NCBI GenBank assembly: GCA_017525245.1
Contig: JAFXTE010000088.1
Location: 1-47,472, forward strand
DNA length: 47,472 bases
Source of the DNA: Bacteroidales bacterium
GTDB taxonomy: Bacteria; Bacteroidota; Bacteroidia; Bacteroidales; WCHB1-69
Direction: 5' to 3'
Of the stretch, positions 8,088 through 16,206 are shown one piece after another. The notes under the pieces were generated by a model. It saw nothing but the letters and a program-made list of their open reading frames with translations. It was not told the origin of the DNA and made no database searches. Position 1 is the first letter of the stretch; every line of letters begins with the position of its first letter. A program made the translations under genes and the position numbers.

Positions 8088-8208
8088 GATGAAACGATGA
8101 GACGATGATGCGATGAGACGATGATGTTTAAAAGCCACAGTTAAGTTTAAAGTCATAGTTATTGTTAAAGTTAATAGCCAAAAGCCAACAGCCAATAGCC
8201 AACAGCCA
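8088..8208. repeat. Two repeat tracts: 8-bp GACGATGA and 7-bp AGCCAAY
   Basis: 8088-8128 is a run of ACGATGAA/GACGATGA/TGCGATGA octamers. 8176-8208 is AGCCAAC/AGCCAAT heptamers that run straight into the ATG of the AddB-like gene. The gap holds nothing else. Confidence 0.85.
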
Positions 8209-11145
8209 ATGTCCCCATTCCTGAACCATATTATCGACAAACTCCTCACAAACCGCGACATCCCCTTGCACGATGTTGCGGTGGTTTTGCCGAACCGTCG
8301 TGCGCGTCGCAGGCTGCTTCAGGGCTTGCACGAAGCCAATGGTGGCAAGGCGATGTTTGCACCGCAGATTTTCCCGATGGAGGATTTCATTGCGTGGCTG
8401 TCGCCGCTTCACGTCATCGACCAAACGACCCAGCTGCTGAATTTGCATGCGGTCTCCTGCCAGTTTCCAGGAGAACGTTTCGAATTGCACAACATCCTCT
8501 CGTGGGGGATTGCCTTCCTCAAGGATATTAGCGACATGGATATGCAGTTGCAAGATGTTCCAGTCATCTTGCGGGAATATGCCGATGCCGCCAAATTCGA
8601 GGTTCCCTTTGGCAAGGACGAGCTTTCGGAAGGAGATCGTGAAAAGCTGAAATTCAATGACTTGCTTGCTGAAATATATAGACTGCTTGGAAAACAGTTA
8701 CGAGAGAAGGGAGAAGCTTACGAAGGTATGTTGTATCGCGATTGCGCTGAACATATCGCCGATTATGCGAAAAAAATCCCCTTTAAGCGGCTTGTTTTCG
8801 CCGGCTTCTATGCGCTTTCGCCTGCAGAGCTGACAATTTTGCGCTATCTTCAGGAACATTTCCAAACGGAATTCTATTTCGATATTGATCCGTTTTATTG
8901 CCATTTGGAGGAAGTTAACGGCGGGTCCCGTATTCAACGGGAACCTTCCTTTTTCATCAAACGAAACTGCGAAAAGCTGCAGTTGGATCCTGCACGGCTT
9001 GAATTTAACGAGAAAAACTACGCCACAGTTCCCAAAGAGGTGAAAATCGTTGCCACGGCGCAGAATATGCGGCAGATCTACTGTGCGGTTGAGGAAATTG
9101 AACGCATCAAAAACCAGAAACGCCAGGACAATCCCGATGTGGTGGATGAGAATGGGGTGGTGGATATGTCGGACACGGCGGTAGTGCTGGCGGACGAAGA
9201 TCTGTTGTTGCCCTTCCTGTCGGCCTACAAACCTGACGATGTGAATATTAACGCGACCATGGGCTTTCCGTTCACAGCCACGCCGGTATGCTCGCTGCTG
9301 TTGCAGGTAATGGCGGTTTACGAGTCGGTATTCGCACTGACGGCAGACGACAGTGCAGAACTATCCTTCAGTGGCGAACAGGTGGAGCTGTTATGGCAAC
9401 ACGAACTGCTTCGGACTGAATCCCCGTCAGAAGCCTTCTTCCCAACAGTTATTCGATATTCGCAACTTCCCAAAAAAGAGGTGTTTGAAAATCTTTCCAA
9501 AAACATAATCAGCCGTTGTTTCCCTTCCCTGCTGTCGCGTTTTTGCCAATATGCGGATTCTGTTACTAACGCTGAGAAATACAAGGAGTTATGGCAGGAA
9601 GTGATTCGCAGACTGACGGAAATGCAGTCGCTCTTCGATGCTTGGTTCGGCCCAGACGAAACGGTGGATTTCGCTTTTGCCAAATTTGCCGTGACCAAGA
9701 TGATGAGCGAGGTGACCATTGCCATAAAGGGTGACCCTGACAGCGGTCTTCAGGTGATGGGGCTGCTCGAAACCCGTATGATGGATTTCAAAAACATCAT
9801 CATGCTGTCAGTGAATGAGGGCATCCTTCCCAAAGGTATCACCTACAATTCGCTGTTGCCCTTCGATTTCAAATACAAATTCGACGGCAAAGAGGCGCTG
9901 CCCAACTATCTTTACCAAGACCAGGTGTATGCCTACCATTTTTTCCGTCTGCTGCAACGTGCGGAGAATGTGATCTTGATTTACAACAGCTCTTCTGACA
10001 CTACGATGGCCGAAAAGAGCCGTTTCATCTCCCAGCTGGAGTTCGAGGTGAGGAACCAGCAGATGGAAAACCACATCCGCATCCAAAATTTCAAACAGGA
10101 TTTTGATCTCTCCCTGCCGGTCAGAAAAGCGTTGAGCATACCGAAAACCGATATGCTGCTTGAGAAACTCCACAAACACTCCTTTTCCGCTTCATCACTG
10201 CAGACGTTCATCCTTTGTCCGCTCAAATTCTGCTTGCGCTACCTGATGAAGGTGCAACCCCCGACAATTCTTTCCGACAGATTAGAAGCCAACGAGTTGG
10301 GGACCGTCATCCACGCCATTTTCAACGCCGCATTTGACGAAATTATCGCCTGCGAAAGTCATAGCGAACGTTATGCGGCTGTCTTGCAGAAGTATATTGA
10401 TTTGTGTGATGAATTGGTTTGTGCTGAAATTCTCAAGTTGAAAGGTCGGGAATCAATGTCCGCGAATGACTTAAGCCAAGGTTATTGGCTGATTAACCGG
10501 CGTATCATCAAAGAGACCGTGGTCAGCTATTTGGAGCGGGCGAAAACGGAGCTTCTTGACTCCCCGTGGAGGATTACATCCAACGAGATGAAGATTGATA
10601 TTCAGGATTATACGGTTGCTCCAGGGAATGGAAAACCCTCCTTCTTGGTGAAAATGACTGGCAGTATTGACCGGGTGCAGAAGAACGGGAATGGGGAGGT
10701 CATGATATTGGATTACAAGACGGGCAAAGTGGAAGAATCCAAACTCCGTCTTTCGGTGAAGAAGGACACGGAATTGACGGATGATGTCGTGCGAAACCTT
10801 ATCAACACTGTTTTTACGGACAGCAAATACGACAAACTGTTCCAACTTTTCACGTATTTGTTAATGTACGAACACAATGCCGGAGAATCGTCTTCTGTTG
10901 TGAAAGCGGGCATCCTCAGCACCCGAGAGGTCAGCAAAAACAGTCTTGTATATTTGTTTAAGGCGAGTATCTTGAAAGATGAAAATCTGATGACGTATAA
11001 GCCTGATATACAAGAATGTATGAATGGTCTTTTTCTCCGAATCTTCGACAAGGAAACACCGTTCAGCCAGACTGAGAACGAAGACAACTGCAAGAATTGT
11101 GATTTCCTGCACCTTTGTGGCCGACAAACGGCAGTGGGAAATTAA
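8209..11145 (+). CDS. AddB-like PD-(D/E)XK nuclease family protein (double-strand break repair)
   Basis: A 978-residue protein with AddB architecture. An N-terminal inactivated helicase-like region begins VAVVLPNRRARRRLLQGL. A middle part carries ETRMMDFKNIIMLSVNEGILP, a motif III-V-like segment of the UvrD/RecB fold. The C-terminal PD-(D/E)XK nuclease (about residues 660-978) has GSIDRV...MILDYKTGK. Cysteines CPLKFC near residue 666 and the final CKNCDFLHLC can form the 4Fe-4S cluster typical of AddB nucleases. Such proteins pair with an AddA/UvrD-type helicase-nuclease to resect DNA ends; that partner is not in the window, so it may lie elsewhere. The ATG is provided by the end of an AGCCAAT repeat. 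Identification as an AddB-type nuclease is firm, the exact subfamily less so. Confidence 0.85.
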   Translation: MSPFLNHIIDKLLTNRDIPLHDVAVVLPNRRARRRLLQGLHEANGGKAMFAPQIFPMEDFIAWLSPLHVIDQTTQLLNLHAVSCQFPGERFELHNILSWGIAFLKDISDMDMQLQDVPVILREYADAAKFEVPFGKDELSEGDREKLKFNDLLAEIYRLLGKQLREKGEAYEGMLYRDCAEHIADYAKKIPFKRLVFAGFYALSPAELTILRYLQEHFQTEFYFDIDPFYCHLEEVNGGSRIQREPSFFIKRNCEKLQLDPARLEFNEKNYATVPKEVKIVATAQNMRQIYCAVEEIERIKNQKRQDNPDVVDENGVVDMSDTAVVLADEDLLLPFLSAYKPDDVNINATMGFPFTATPVCSLLLQVMAVYESVFALTADDSAELSFSGEQVELLWQHELLRTESPSEAFFPTVIRYSQLPKKEVFENLSKNIISRCFPSLLSRFCQYADSVTNAEKYKELWQEVIRRLTEMQSLFDAWFGPDETVDFAFAKFAVTKMMSEVTIAIKGDPDSGLQVMGLLETRMMDFKNIIMLSVNEGILPKGITYNSLLPFDFKYKFDGKEALPNYLYQDQVYAYHFFRLLQRAENVILIYNSSSDTTMAEKSRFISQLEFEVRNQQMENHIRIQNFKQDFDLSLPVRKALSIPKTDMLLEKLHKHSFSASSLQTFILCPLKFCLRYLMKVQPPTILSDRLEANELGTVIHAIFNAAFDEIIACESHSERYAAVLQKYIDLCDELVCAEILKLKGRESMSANDLSQGYWLINRRIIKETVVSYLERAKTELLDSPWRITSNEMKIDIQDYTVAPGNGKPSFLVKMTGSIDRVQKNGNGEVMILDYKTGKVEESKLRLSVKKDTELTDDVVRNLINTVFTDSKYDKLFQLFTYLLMYEHNAGESSSVVKAGILSTREVSKNSLVYLFKASILKDENLMTYKPDIQECMNGLFLRIFDKETPFSQTENEDNCKNCDFLHLCGRQTAVGN

Positions 11146-11218
11146 AGGTTAATAAAGGTTATAGGTTATGGGTTATAGGTTATGGAAGCTGGGAAATAGT
11201 GAATAGTGAGCTGTGATT
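11144..11218. repeat. Repeat tract: inverted relative of the AACCTAT element plus ATAGTGA heptamers
   Basis: 11144-11193 is, on the opposite strand, close to 1999-2040 and 30658-30694 (CCCAGCTTCCATAACCTATAA). 11194-11218 continues as ATAGTGA-type heptamers. Confidence 0.75.
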
Positions 11219-11263
11219 AGTGAAAAGTTTATCTTAAGTCTAGGTCTAATCGGGTAAGGGTTG

Positions 11264-11301
11264 AAAAAAAACGGAGCTGGAACACCAGGGCATCCCAGCT
11301 C
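11264..11301 (-). terminator. Intrinsic terminator of the accessory operon
   Basis: On the minus strand a perfect 7-bp stem (GAGCTGG 11301-11295 / CCAGCTC 11280-11274) is followed by CG and eight T. It lies 26 bp past the stop of the acidic protein gene. Confidence 0.85.
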
Positions 11302-11326
11302 TGCCTTTTGTTAGCGGAATTTCAGA

Positions 11327-11767
11327 TTAGGTGGACAGCCAATAAACCGAATGCTCGATAATATACCTCATGTCTTTCCCGTCAATTTTGAAATTGTCCC
11401 AAACTTCCATAACATTGTCGAATCGCATGAGGATGAGTTCATCGTGGTCGAAATCATACCATTCCAAATCCCATGGATCGCTTTTGTCGCAGAGGTATTT
11501 CCCGTCCCATTCGGGGTCGTCATTCCGAAGCCTAACCACATTGTTCGCCATGTCAATGTAATAGAATTTCTCGTTCTCTGTATAGAACAACGACAAATCC
11601 CAGTGAAGGCAGCCGATAACATAGTCGAACACGTCTTTGGTGTCATCGCTGCCAGCATCGTCTTTGCGGTCGGCGTCCCAACCCAGTTCGTCCTCGGTGA
11701 GATCTAAAGACCCGTCTTTATAAGCGGGATTCCAAAAGTTTTTCTTGATGATTTTTTTGCTTTTCAT
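11327..11767 (-). CDS. Hypothetical very acidic protein (possible immunity/antitoxin partner)
   Basis: A 146-residue protein I do not recognise. It begins with a short basic stretch (MKSKKIIKKNFWNP) and is otherwise strongly acidic and aromatic (DLTEDELGWDADRKDD, DPWDLEWYDFDHDEL). By hand count it has about 35 D+E against 18 K+R, a net charge near -17. No signal peptide or membrane segment is seen. It lies 1 bp downstream of a basic 143-residue protein (net about +16) and is last before a terminator at 11264-11301. Acidic small proteins next to basic ones are common as immunity proteins or antitoxins, and this is the reading offered here; it rests on charge and gene order only. A SMI1/KNR4- or SUKH-type immunity family was considered but no defining motif could be assigned. 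Confidence 0.6.
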   Translation of the reverse strand: MKSKKIIKKNFWNPAYKDGSLDLTEDELGWDADRKDDAGSDDTKDVFDYVIGCLHWDLSLFYTENEKFYYIDMANNVVRLRNDDPEWDGKYLCDKSDPWDLEWYDFDHDELILMRFDNVMEVWDNFKIDGKDMRYIIEHSVYWLST

Positions 11768-11768
11768 A

Positions 11769-12200
11769 TCAATCTTTTTTTTGTTTTTTGTAGTATTTCA
11801 AAGCACGTTCAACATAAAGTTTGTCGGTTTTAGTACACTCGAATTCATTTCTCCCATTATGTGACTTGCGCCAATATTCTCCTTTCTCGTTCAGTTGCCA
11901 CCGATGGGTATGCGCCCCTACGAAATTGCCCTCTTTGTCATACACCAAATCGATAGTCTTTGAGATGCCATGAGTTCGTTTGTTATAAAAAGCGATGTGC
12001 TTAATACGTTCAGGATGTTTGGGGTCTGCAACATAATATCGTTGTGAAGTGAAAGAGTTCATAGGGGCTTTAGTGCGGTTACCTTTTGTTACAGCTACCA
12101 CCTTCGTTTTTCCAATCATTCCAACAGTCTTATACCTGTCTTTAGTGTAAGACCCCAGCGTGTTGCTGACGAAATAAGAATATGATCCGTTACCTCCCAT
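11769..12200 (-). CDS. Hypothetical basic protein (MGGNGSYS start), toxin-like
   Basis: A 143-residue protein of unknown function. The N-terminus MGGNGSYSYFVSN is Gly/Ser-rich, similar to small proteins seen near DUF4417 genes in phage-like contexts (from memory, not checked). It is strongly basic: about 29 K+R against 13 D+E by hand count. A central segment has HIAFYNKRTHGISKTIDLVYD and GAHTHRWQLNEKGEYWRKSH; the several histidines with nearby K/R resemble small nuclease-like domains but no known active site can be named. The C-terminus is lysine-rich (ALKYYKKQKKD). It overlaps the end of the DUF4417 gene by 11 bp and is followed after 1 bp by the acidic gene, so the three are probably co-translated. 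Toxin-like status is inference. Confidence 0.6.
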   Translation of the reverse strand: MGGNGSYSYFVSNTLGSYTKDRYKTVGMIGKTKVVAVTKGNRTKAPMNSFTSQRYYVADPKHPERIKHIAFYNKRTHGISKTIDLVYDKEGNFVGAHTHRWQLNEKGEYWRKSHNGRNEFECTKTDKLYVERALKYYKKQKKD

Positions 12201-12921
12201 GGCGCATTCTGTTTAAGTGATTGTTAGGATAATAGGTGCTGATGCTCTCGTCCTCGCCTGCAATCTTGTCGCCGTAGCGGATGATGTGGGTGGGATGAAG
12301 CCGTTTAAGCATTTCCTCATAACCTTTCTGCCAGAAGAAAACAGAACTCGGATTTCCGATGATGCCCATGCTGTTGACGGCCACTACAGAATTTGTAGGG
12401 AAACCGGCAAAGCAGTAGTCGTTACTGCGCGGGTCAGCCCAAACCACATTCGGGATTACTTTCACATCATGAAGCTGAAAGTACCTTGTCGCCATCTTGT
12501 TCAAGTAGGAATGGTACATTTTCACAGGCTCGGGCATATCTATCTTTATTGAGAAATCAAGCCCAATAACAACTGAAAAACCAGCAAGTATGGATGTGTA
12601 TTTGGGCAGATCTTTCAAAACACATGTAAAATATGTGTCATCAATATAGAAATGAGGGCAGGCGGTCGTTGTGACGTGTCTGTTGTAATCAGCCCGTGCT
12701 TCATGAAAGGGGATGATGGCTGTCGGCCATGCTCCATCGTAAGGTTCTACGATAGGCATTCCGTAATCGGTCAGGGTCATTCCGTCTAACAGTTCCAGAC
12801 GAAATGGATCCTCATGTTTCTTAATAGTTTTTTTTGTGGCTGAAACATCTCTTGTTTCGATGACATAATTGCTGTCATCGAAAAGTTTCAATTGTTTTTC
12901 AAATGTCTTATACATAATCAT
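12190..12921 (-). CDS. DUF4417 domain protein
   Basis: A 243-residue protein matching the DUF4417 pattern: MPIVEPYDGAWPTAIIPFHEAR, CPHFYIDDTYF, then ILAGFSVVIGLDFSIKIDMP, YLNKMATRYFQLHDVKVIPN, VVWADPRSNDYCFAGFP, VVAVNSMG and RLHPTHIIRYGDKI. Members occur in phages, prophages and accessory regions; the biochemical role is not established to my knowledge. It opens a three-gene unit ending at the terminator at 11264-11301. The residues up to 40 are variable and charged. The context (basic gene, acidic gene, XRE/ImmA regulator upstream) is typical of a mobile or defence-type island rather than core metabolism. Confidence 0.75.
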   Translation of the reverse strand: MIMYKTFEKQLKLFDDSNYVIETRDVSATKKTIKKHEDPFRLELLDGMTLTDYGMPIVEPYDGAWPTAIIPFHEARADYNRHVTTTACPHFYIDDTYFTCVLKDLPKYTSILAGFSVVIGLDFSIKIDMPEPVKMYHSYLNKMATRYFQLHDVKVIPNVVWADPRSNDYCFAGFPTNSVVAVNSMGIIGNPSSVFFWQKGYEEMLKRLHPTHIIRYGDKIAGEDESISTYYPNNHLNRMRHGR

Positions 12922-13002
12922 AAGAATTTGGTTTTTAATGATTTAATAATTTTTTTTCGCCGATTACGGGTGACATGTTGAAAAAAATTGCATCTTTGCA
13001 GC

Positions 13003-13105
13003 CTCCTTTCCGGTCTGCCACCCGTCTTCTGTTTTAGGACGATAGTCTTAACCTCGGCGAAGTCAGACTTAGCACCGCGTTATTTGCCCATAGCGCGGTG
13101 TTTTT
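13003..13105 (+). ncRNA. Candidate structured small RNA with intrinsic terminator
   Basis: This lies on the plus strand between two minus-strand genes. A near-consensus -7 element CATCTTTG (12991-12998) precedes about 100 nt that can fold. GTCTG 13013-13017 pairs with CAGAC 13064-13068, enclosing a CGTC/GACG hairpin (13023-13026 with 13038-13041). A strong terminator follows: CACCGCG 13073-13079 with CGCGGTG 13094-13100, then TTTTT. No open frame of meaning is present. It is divergent from the DUF4417 operon and convergent with the 78-aa gene. It could be a free small RNA, an RNA antitoxin, or simply a plus-strand terminator; the family is not recognised. Confidence 0.55.
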
Positions 13106-13119
13106 GTGTCCGTCTGTTT

Positions 13120-13356
13120 TCATTTAACTTTCTTTACATGCATTCCTCCTTCCATTAAAATTTTCACTCTATGGGCCGACAGTTCACGGTTGTTGACTGT
13201 GCCTTGGTCACTATCTTTGCCAAAACAAATTTCAATACATTCTGCAAAGGTGATTATTTTGCAGTGTTTGTGAAAATAGGCAGCTGTGATTTCGATTTGT
13301 TCTGACGTCAAAGTTTCTAATTGTTGCATTAGTTTGCTTTTATTCATGATTGGCAT
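13120..13356 (-). CDS. Small hypothetical protein downstream of the XRE/ImmA regulator
   Basis: A 78-residue protein (or 75 residues from the second ATG, MNKSKLMQQLETL, at 13347). It starts with a helix (MQQLETLTSEQIEITAAYF), then FAECIEICFGKDSDQG, and ends in NNRELSAHRVKILMEGGMHVKKVK. No known domain is recognised. The gene begins 17 bp after the stop of the XRE/ImmA gene and so is probably its operon partner. In comparable loci the small partner of an XRE/ImmA-IrrE protein may be a regulatory target or toxin, but nothing here decides that. Its 3' end faces the candidate small RNA. Confidence 0.6.
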   Translation of the reverse strand: MPIMNKSKLMQQLETLTSEQIEITAAYFHKHCKIITFAECIEICFGKDSDQGTVNNRELSAHRVKILMEGGMHVKKVK

Positions 13357-13373
13357 GTTGTCGTGTTGTCTGA

Positions 13374-14450
13374 TTACGCAAAATTTTGTTCAACTCCGCT
13401 CTTGTTGATGTTTAGATAATACGCGGCCTTTGTCTCGGAAATCAGCCCTGCGGATAAAGCCTTATACACCAGACTCTCAAAACGGGAAGGTCTTTCATTG
13501 GCCGTTCTTGATCTTTCGACTTCCCTCTTGAAGGCAGGGTCGGCGTTCTTCCTTTTCATAAGGGTGACATAGCGGCTTTCGGGAATCAGATTTAGCCTTT
13601 TCGCCTTGTACATCAATGCGTCAATGGAAACACCGTACATCATCTGAATGTCAACAAACTGTCTCAGATGGATGTGCCAGCCGATTGTTCCTCCGACTAA
13701 CTTGGCGAATATCTCGCTGGGTATCAGCACTTCGTTTGCGAACAGATGGCAGTAGGACTCTTTTTGTCTCGGGGTGGCTCCTTCGGGGAATGTCATCACA
13801 ATGTGACCCAGTTCGTGCAATGCGGTGAATCGCTTCCTTTCAGGCGTGTAATTCTTGTTCAAGATGATGACTGGACATCCGTTGGCGAATCCGCTCAATC
13901 CGTCAAAGTCCTCGCCGGCTTCAATCTCCTGCACTTTCACCCCATGGCTCTCCAACAGGTTCACCACTCCGCAGATGCCTCCCAGCCCAAGTTCCCATTC
14001 TTTGCGGAGTTGGGCGGCTAATTCGCAGACCTTGTCTTCGCTGTCAACCACGGTATGAGAAAAGTCTATGTCGAATTTTGAGGTGAGTCCAAGTGCGTCT
14101 TCAATAGCGCAATATCGCTCTATGCCGTCCTTGACCTCTCCAATAATCATGTTTTTTTCTTTAACGGTCATCTTTGCTTTCTTTCTGAACTCGATGTTCT
14201 CCATAGACACCTCAAATGGTCTGAACAGAAAATCAGGTATGGTTTCCAGTGCCACGCAAAATGCTGACAGCACCTGTCCTGACGGCATCATTTTTCCTGC
14301 CTCGTATTTGTAGATGGCCTGCGGGGTCACCATGCCGTTCATTTTTTTGGACAGCTCTGCCATAGAGAGCCCCCGCATCTCCCTGACGCTCTTTAGCCGT
14401 TTTCCGAAAATCACTTTTTTTTCTTCCATATTGATAGGTTTTGATAACAT
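13374..14450 (-). CDS. XRE-family regulator with ImmA/IrrE metallopeptidase domain
   Basis: A 358-residue two-domain protein. Residues about 18-72 form an XRE helix-turn-helix (LKSVREMRGLSMAELSKKMN, TPQAIYKYEAGKMMPS). Residues about 160-280 form an ImmA/IrrE zinc peptidase domain with FTALHELGHIVMTFP, the HExxH site, preceded by VIILNKNYTPERKRF and followed by CHLFANEVLIPSEIF with the third ligand region. Such fusions repress mobile-element or stress operons and are relieved by proteolysis. It has its own TATTTTTG at 14474-14481. A shorter start (MEEKKVIFG, 14429) gives a more usual leader length and is an equal candidate. It is the regulator of the accessory island and likely controls at least the 78-aa gene. 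Confidence 0.9.
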   Translation of the reverse strand: MLSKPINMEEKKVIFGKRLKSVREMRGLSMAELSKKMNGMVTPQAIYKYEAGKMMPSGQVLSAFCVALETIPDFLFRPFEVSMENIEFRKKAKMTVKEKNMIIGEVKDGIERYCAIEDALGLTSKFDIDFSHTVVDSEDKVCELAAQLRKEWELGLGGICGVVNLLESHGVKVQEIEAGEDFDGLSGFANGCPVIILNKNYTPERKRFTALHELGHIVMTFPEGATPRQKESYCHLFANEVLIPSEIFAKLVGGTIGWHIHLRQFVDIQMMYGVSIDALMYKAKRLNLIPESRYVTLMKRKNADPAFKREVERSRTANERPSRFESLVYKALSAGLISETKAAYYLNINKSGVEQNFA

Positions 14451-14473
14451 TATTCATATCTTATTTCAGTTTG

Positions 14474-14481
14474 CAAAAATA
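14474..14481 (-). promoter_or_regulatory. -7 element TATTTTTG for the XRE/ImmA gene
   Basis: Exact TAnnTTTG on the minus strand, 23 bp upstream of the first possible start codon (14450). Confidence 0.65.
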
Positions 14482-14510
14482 CATTTTTTTTTAATATACA
14501 AACCAATGGC

Positions 14511-14543
14511 AAAAAAAAACAGAGGCTGTCACTGACAGCCTCT
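14511..14543 (-). terminator. Intrinsic terminator of the decarboxylase operon
   Basis: Perfect 11-bp inverted repeat (14521-14531 / 14533-14543) with a 1-nt centre and, on the minus strand, a G and nine T (14519-14511). It lies 24 bp past the oadB stop. Confidence 0.9.
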
Positions 14544-14567
14544 GTCGTATAAACACTAAACGTTACT

Positions 14568-15713
14568 CTAGTACAAGAAGCTCAGCAGGATACCTGCGGC
14601 CACTGCGCTGCCGATGACGCCGGCCACGTTGGGACCCATGGCGTGCATGAGCAGGAAGTTGGTGCGGTCGTACTTCTGACCCTCGATCAAGGAGACACGC
14701 GCCGCATCGGGCACGGCGGAGACGCCGGCGTTGCCGATGAGCGGGTTGATCTTGTTGTCGCCCTTGAGGAAGAGGTTGAAGAACTTCACGAAGAGCACGC
14801 CGGAGGCGGTGGCAATCACGAAGGAGAAGGCTCCGAGCACGAAGATGAGCACGGAGGCGGGACGCAGGAAGTTGGTGGCCTGCGTGGAGGCACCGACGGT
14901 GAGGCCGATGAGGATGGTGACGATATCCACGATGGGGCCGGAGGCGGTGTTGGCCAATCGTTTGGTCACGCCGCTCTCCTTGAGCAGGTTACCGAAGAAC
15001 AGCATACCGAGCAACGGCAGGCCCGTGGGCACGAGGAACGCGGTGAGCAGGATGCAGAGCAGCGGGAAGAGCACTTTCTCGCGGTGGCTGACGGCGCGGG
15101 GCGGTCTCATGCGGATGAGGCGCTCCTTCGGGGTGGTCAGTGCGCGCATGATGGGCGGTTGGATCACCGGCACCAAGGCCATGTAGGAGTAAGCCGACAC
15201 GGCGATGGCACCCATCATGCTCGGGGCGAGCTTGGACGAAATGAAAATGGCCGTGGGGCCGTCAGCGCCGCCGATGATGCCGATGGCACCGGCCTCCATG
15301 GGCGTGAAGCCGAGCAACAAGGCGGTGATGTAAGCCGCGAAGATGCCGAACTGGGCCGCCGCGCCGATCAGAATCAGCTTCGGGTTGGAGATCAGGGCCG
15401 AGAAGTCCGTCATGGCCCCGATGCCCAGGAAGATCAGTGGCGGGTAGAAGCCCTTCACCACACCGAAATAGAGGTAGTTGAGCACGGCTCCGTTCTCATA
15501 CACGCCGACCTGCAGACCGTCAGTGAACGGGATGTTGCCGATGATAATGCCGAAACCGATGGGTACGAGCAACAGCGGCTCATATTCCTTGATAATTCCC
15601 AAAGCTATGAACACCAGGCCGATGCATATCATGATGATATGCCCCCAGGTGCAGTTTCCGAAGCCGGAATAGCTCAGGAATTGCAATAATCCTTCTTTGA
15701 AAAACTCTAACAT
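14568..15713 (-). CDS. Sodium-ion-translocating decarboxylase beta subunit (OadB/MmdB)
   Basis: A 381-residue integral membrane protein with about nine to eleven hydrophobic segments. It carries the family signatures GAIGIIGGADGPTAIFISSKLAP (around residues 145-165) and, at the end, NFLLMHAMGPNVAGVIGSAVAAG. This subunit decarboxylates carboxybiotin and couples this to export of Na+. It is the last gene of mmdA - OadG-like - biotin carrier - oadB and is followed by a strong terminator. With a carboxyltransferase of the acyl-CoA type upstream, the most likely complex is methylmalonyl-CoA decarboxylase (succinate to propionate pathway). Oxaloacetate or glutaconyl-CoA decarboxylase are alternatives not fully excluded. 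Length and start (MLEFFKEGLLQFL) fit the family. Confidence 0.93.
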   Translation of the reverse strand: MLEFFKEGLLQFLSYSGFGNCTWGHIIMICIGLVFIALGIIKEYEPLLLVPIGFGIIIGNIPFTDGLQVGVYENGAVLNYLYFGVVKGFYPPLIFLGIGAMTDFSALISNPKLILIGAAAQFGIFAAYITALLLGFTPMEAGAIGIIGGADGPTAIFISSKLAPSMMGAIAVSAYSYMALVPVIQPPIMRALTTPKERLIRMRPPRAVSHREKVLFPLLCILLTAFLVPTGLPLLGMLFFGNLLKESGVTKRLANTASGPIVDIVTILIGLTVGASTQATNFLRPASVLIFVLGAFSFVIATASGVLFVKFFNLFLKGDNKINPLIGNAGVSAVPDAARVSLIEGQKYDRTNFLLMHAMGPNVAGVIGSAVAAGILLSFLY

Positions 15714-15739
15714 AATCTCAATCTTTTCTTGTTGGGAAA

Positions 15740-16180
15740 CTATTCAAAAACCACGAGCACCTGTCCTTCCATGACGGCATCGCTCTTGCTCACCTTCACC
15801 TCCTTGACCACACCGTCGCGGTCAGCGTCGATGTTGTTCTCCATCTTCATGGCTTCGAGCAGAAGGAGGCGCTGGCCGGCCTTGACGGCGTCGCCGGGTT
15901 TCACGAACACGTCGAGCACGGTGCCGGGCAGCGGGGAGTTGAGGGTGCCGCCACCGCCCGTGGGAGCGGCGGGAGCCACTTTCTGCGCGGGAGCAGCGGC
16001 CTGTGCCTTCGGGGCGGCGGCCACTTTCACCACGGGCTTCACCGTCCGGGGTTTCAGCTCCATGTCGAGCTCCACCTTGTAGGGCGTGCCGTTGACGGTC
16101 ACTTCGATGTTGTTGTCTTCCAATTCGCCGACTTCGACGGCGTACTTGTTTCCGTAAATCTTAAAGTTATAGGTTTTCAT
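15740..16180 (-). CDS. Biotin carboxyl carrier protein of the Na+-translocating decarboxylase
   Basis: A 146-residue protein. The N-terminal ~45 residues (MKTYNFKIYGNKYAVEVGEL) are the small domain typical of methylmalonyl/oxaloacetate decarboxylase carriers. An Ala/Pro/Lys-rich flexible linker follows (residues 46-74), then a biotinyl-lipoyl domain with LNSPLPGTVLDVFVKPGD and the biotinylation motif EAMKMEN (acceptor Lys112). It shuttles the carboxyl group from the carboxyltransferase to the membrane beta subunit. It lies 26 bp upstream of oadB and 26 bp downstream of the OadG-like gene, within one operon. Confidence 0.94.
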   Translation of the reverse strand: MKTYNFKIYGNKYAVEVGELEDNNIEVTVNGTPYKVELDMELKPRTVKPVVKVAAAPKAQAAAPAQKVAPAAPTGGGGTLNSPLPGTVLDVFVKPGDAVKAGQRLLLLEAMKMENNIDADRDGVVKEVKVSKSDAVMEGQVLVVFE

Positions 16181-16206
16181 ATTCTTTATTTTTCAAATTT
16201 TGGTGA

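Noticed and set aside
13003-13105. Small RNA taken as a riboswitch of the 78-aa or DUF4417 gene
   Set aside because: It is on the opposite strand from both genes and ends in its own terminator before any plus-strand gene.
14643-15689. 348-codon open frame on the plus strand opposite oadB
   Set aside because: It is antisense to a clear OadB gene and its translation is low-complexity (E, G, D, H-rich), an effect of high GC on the opposite frame.
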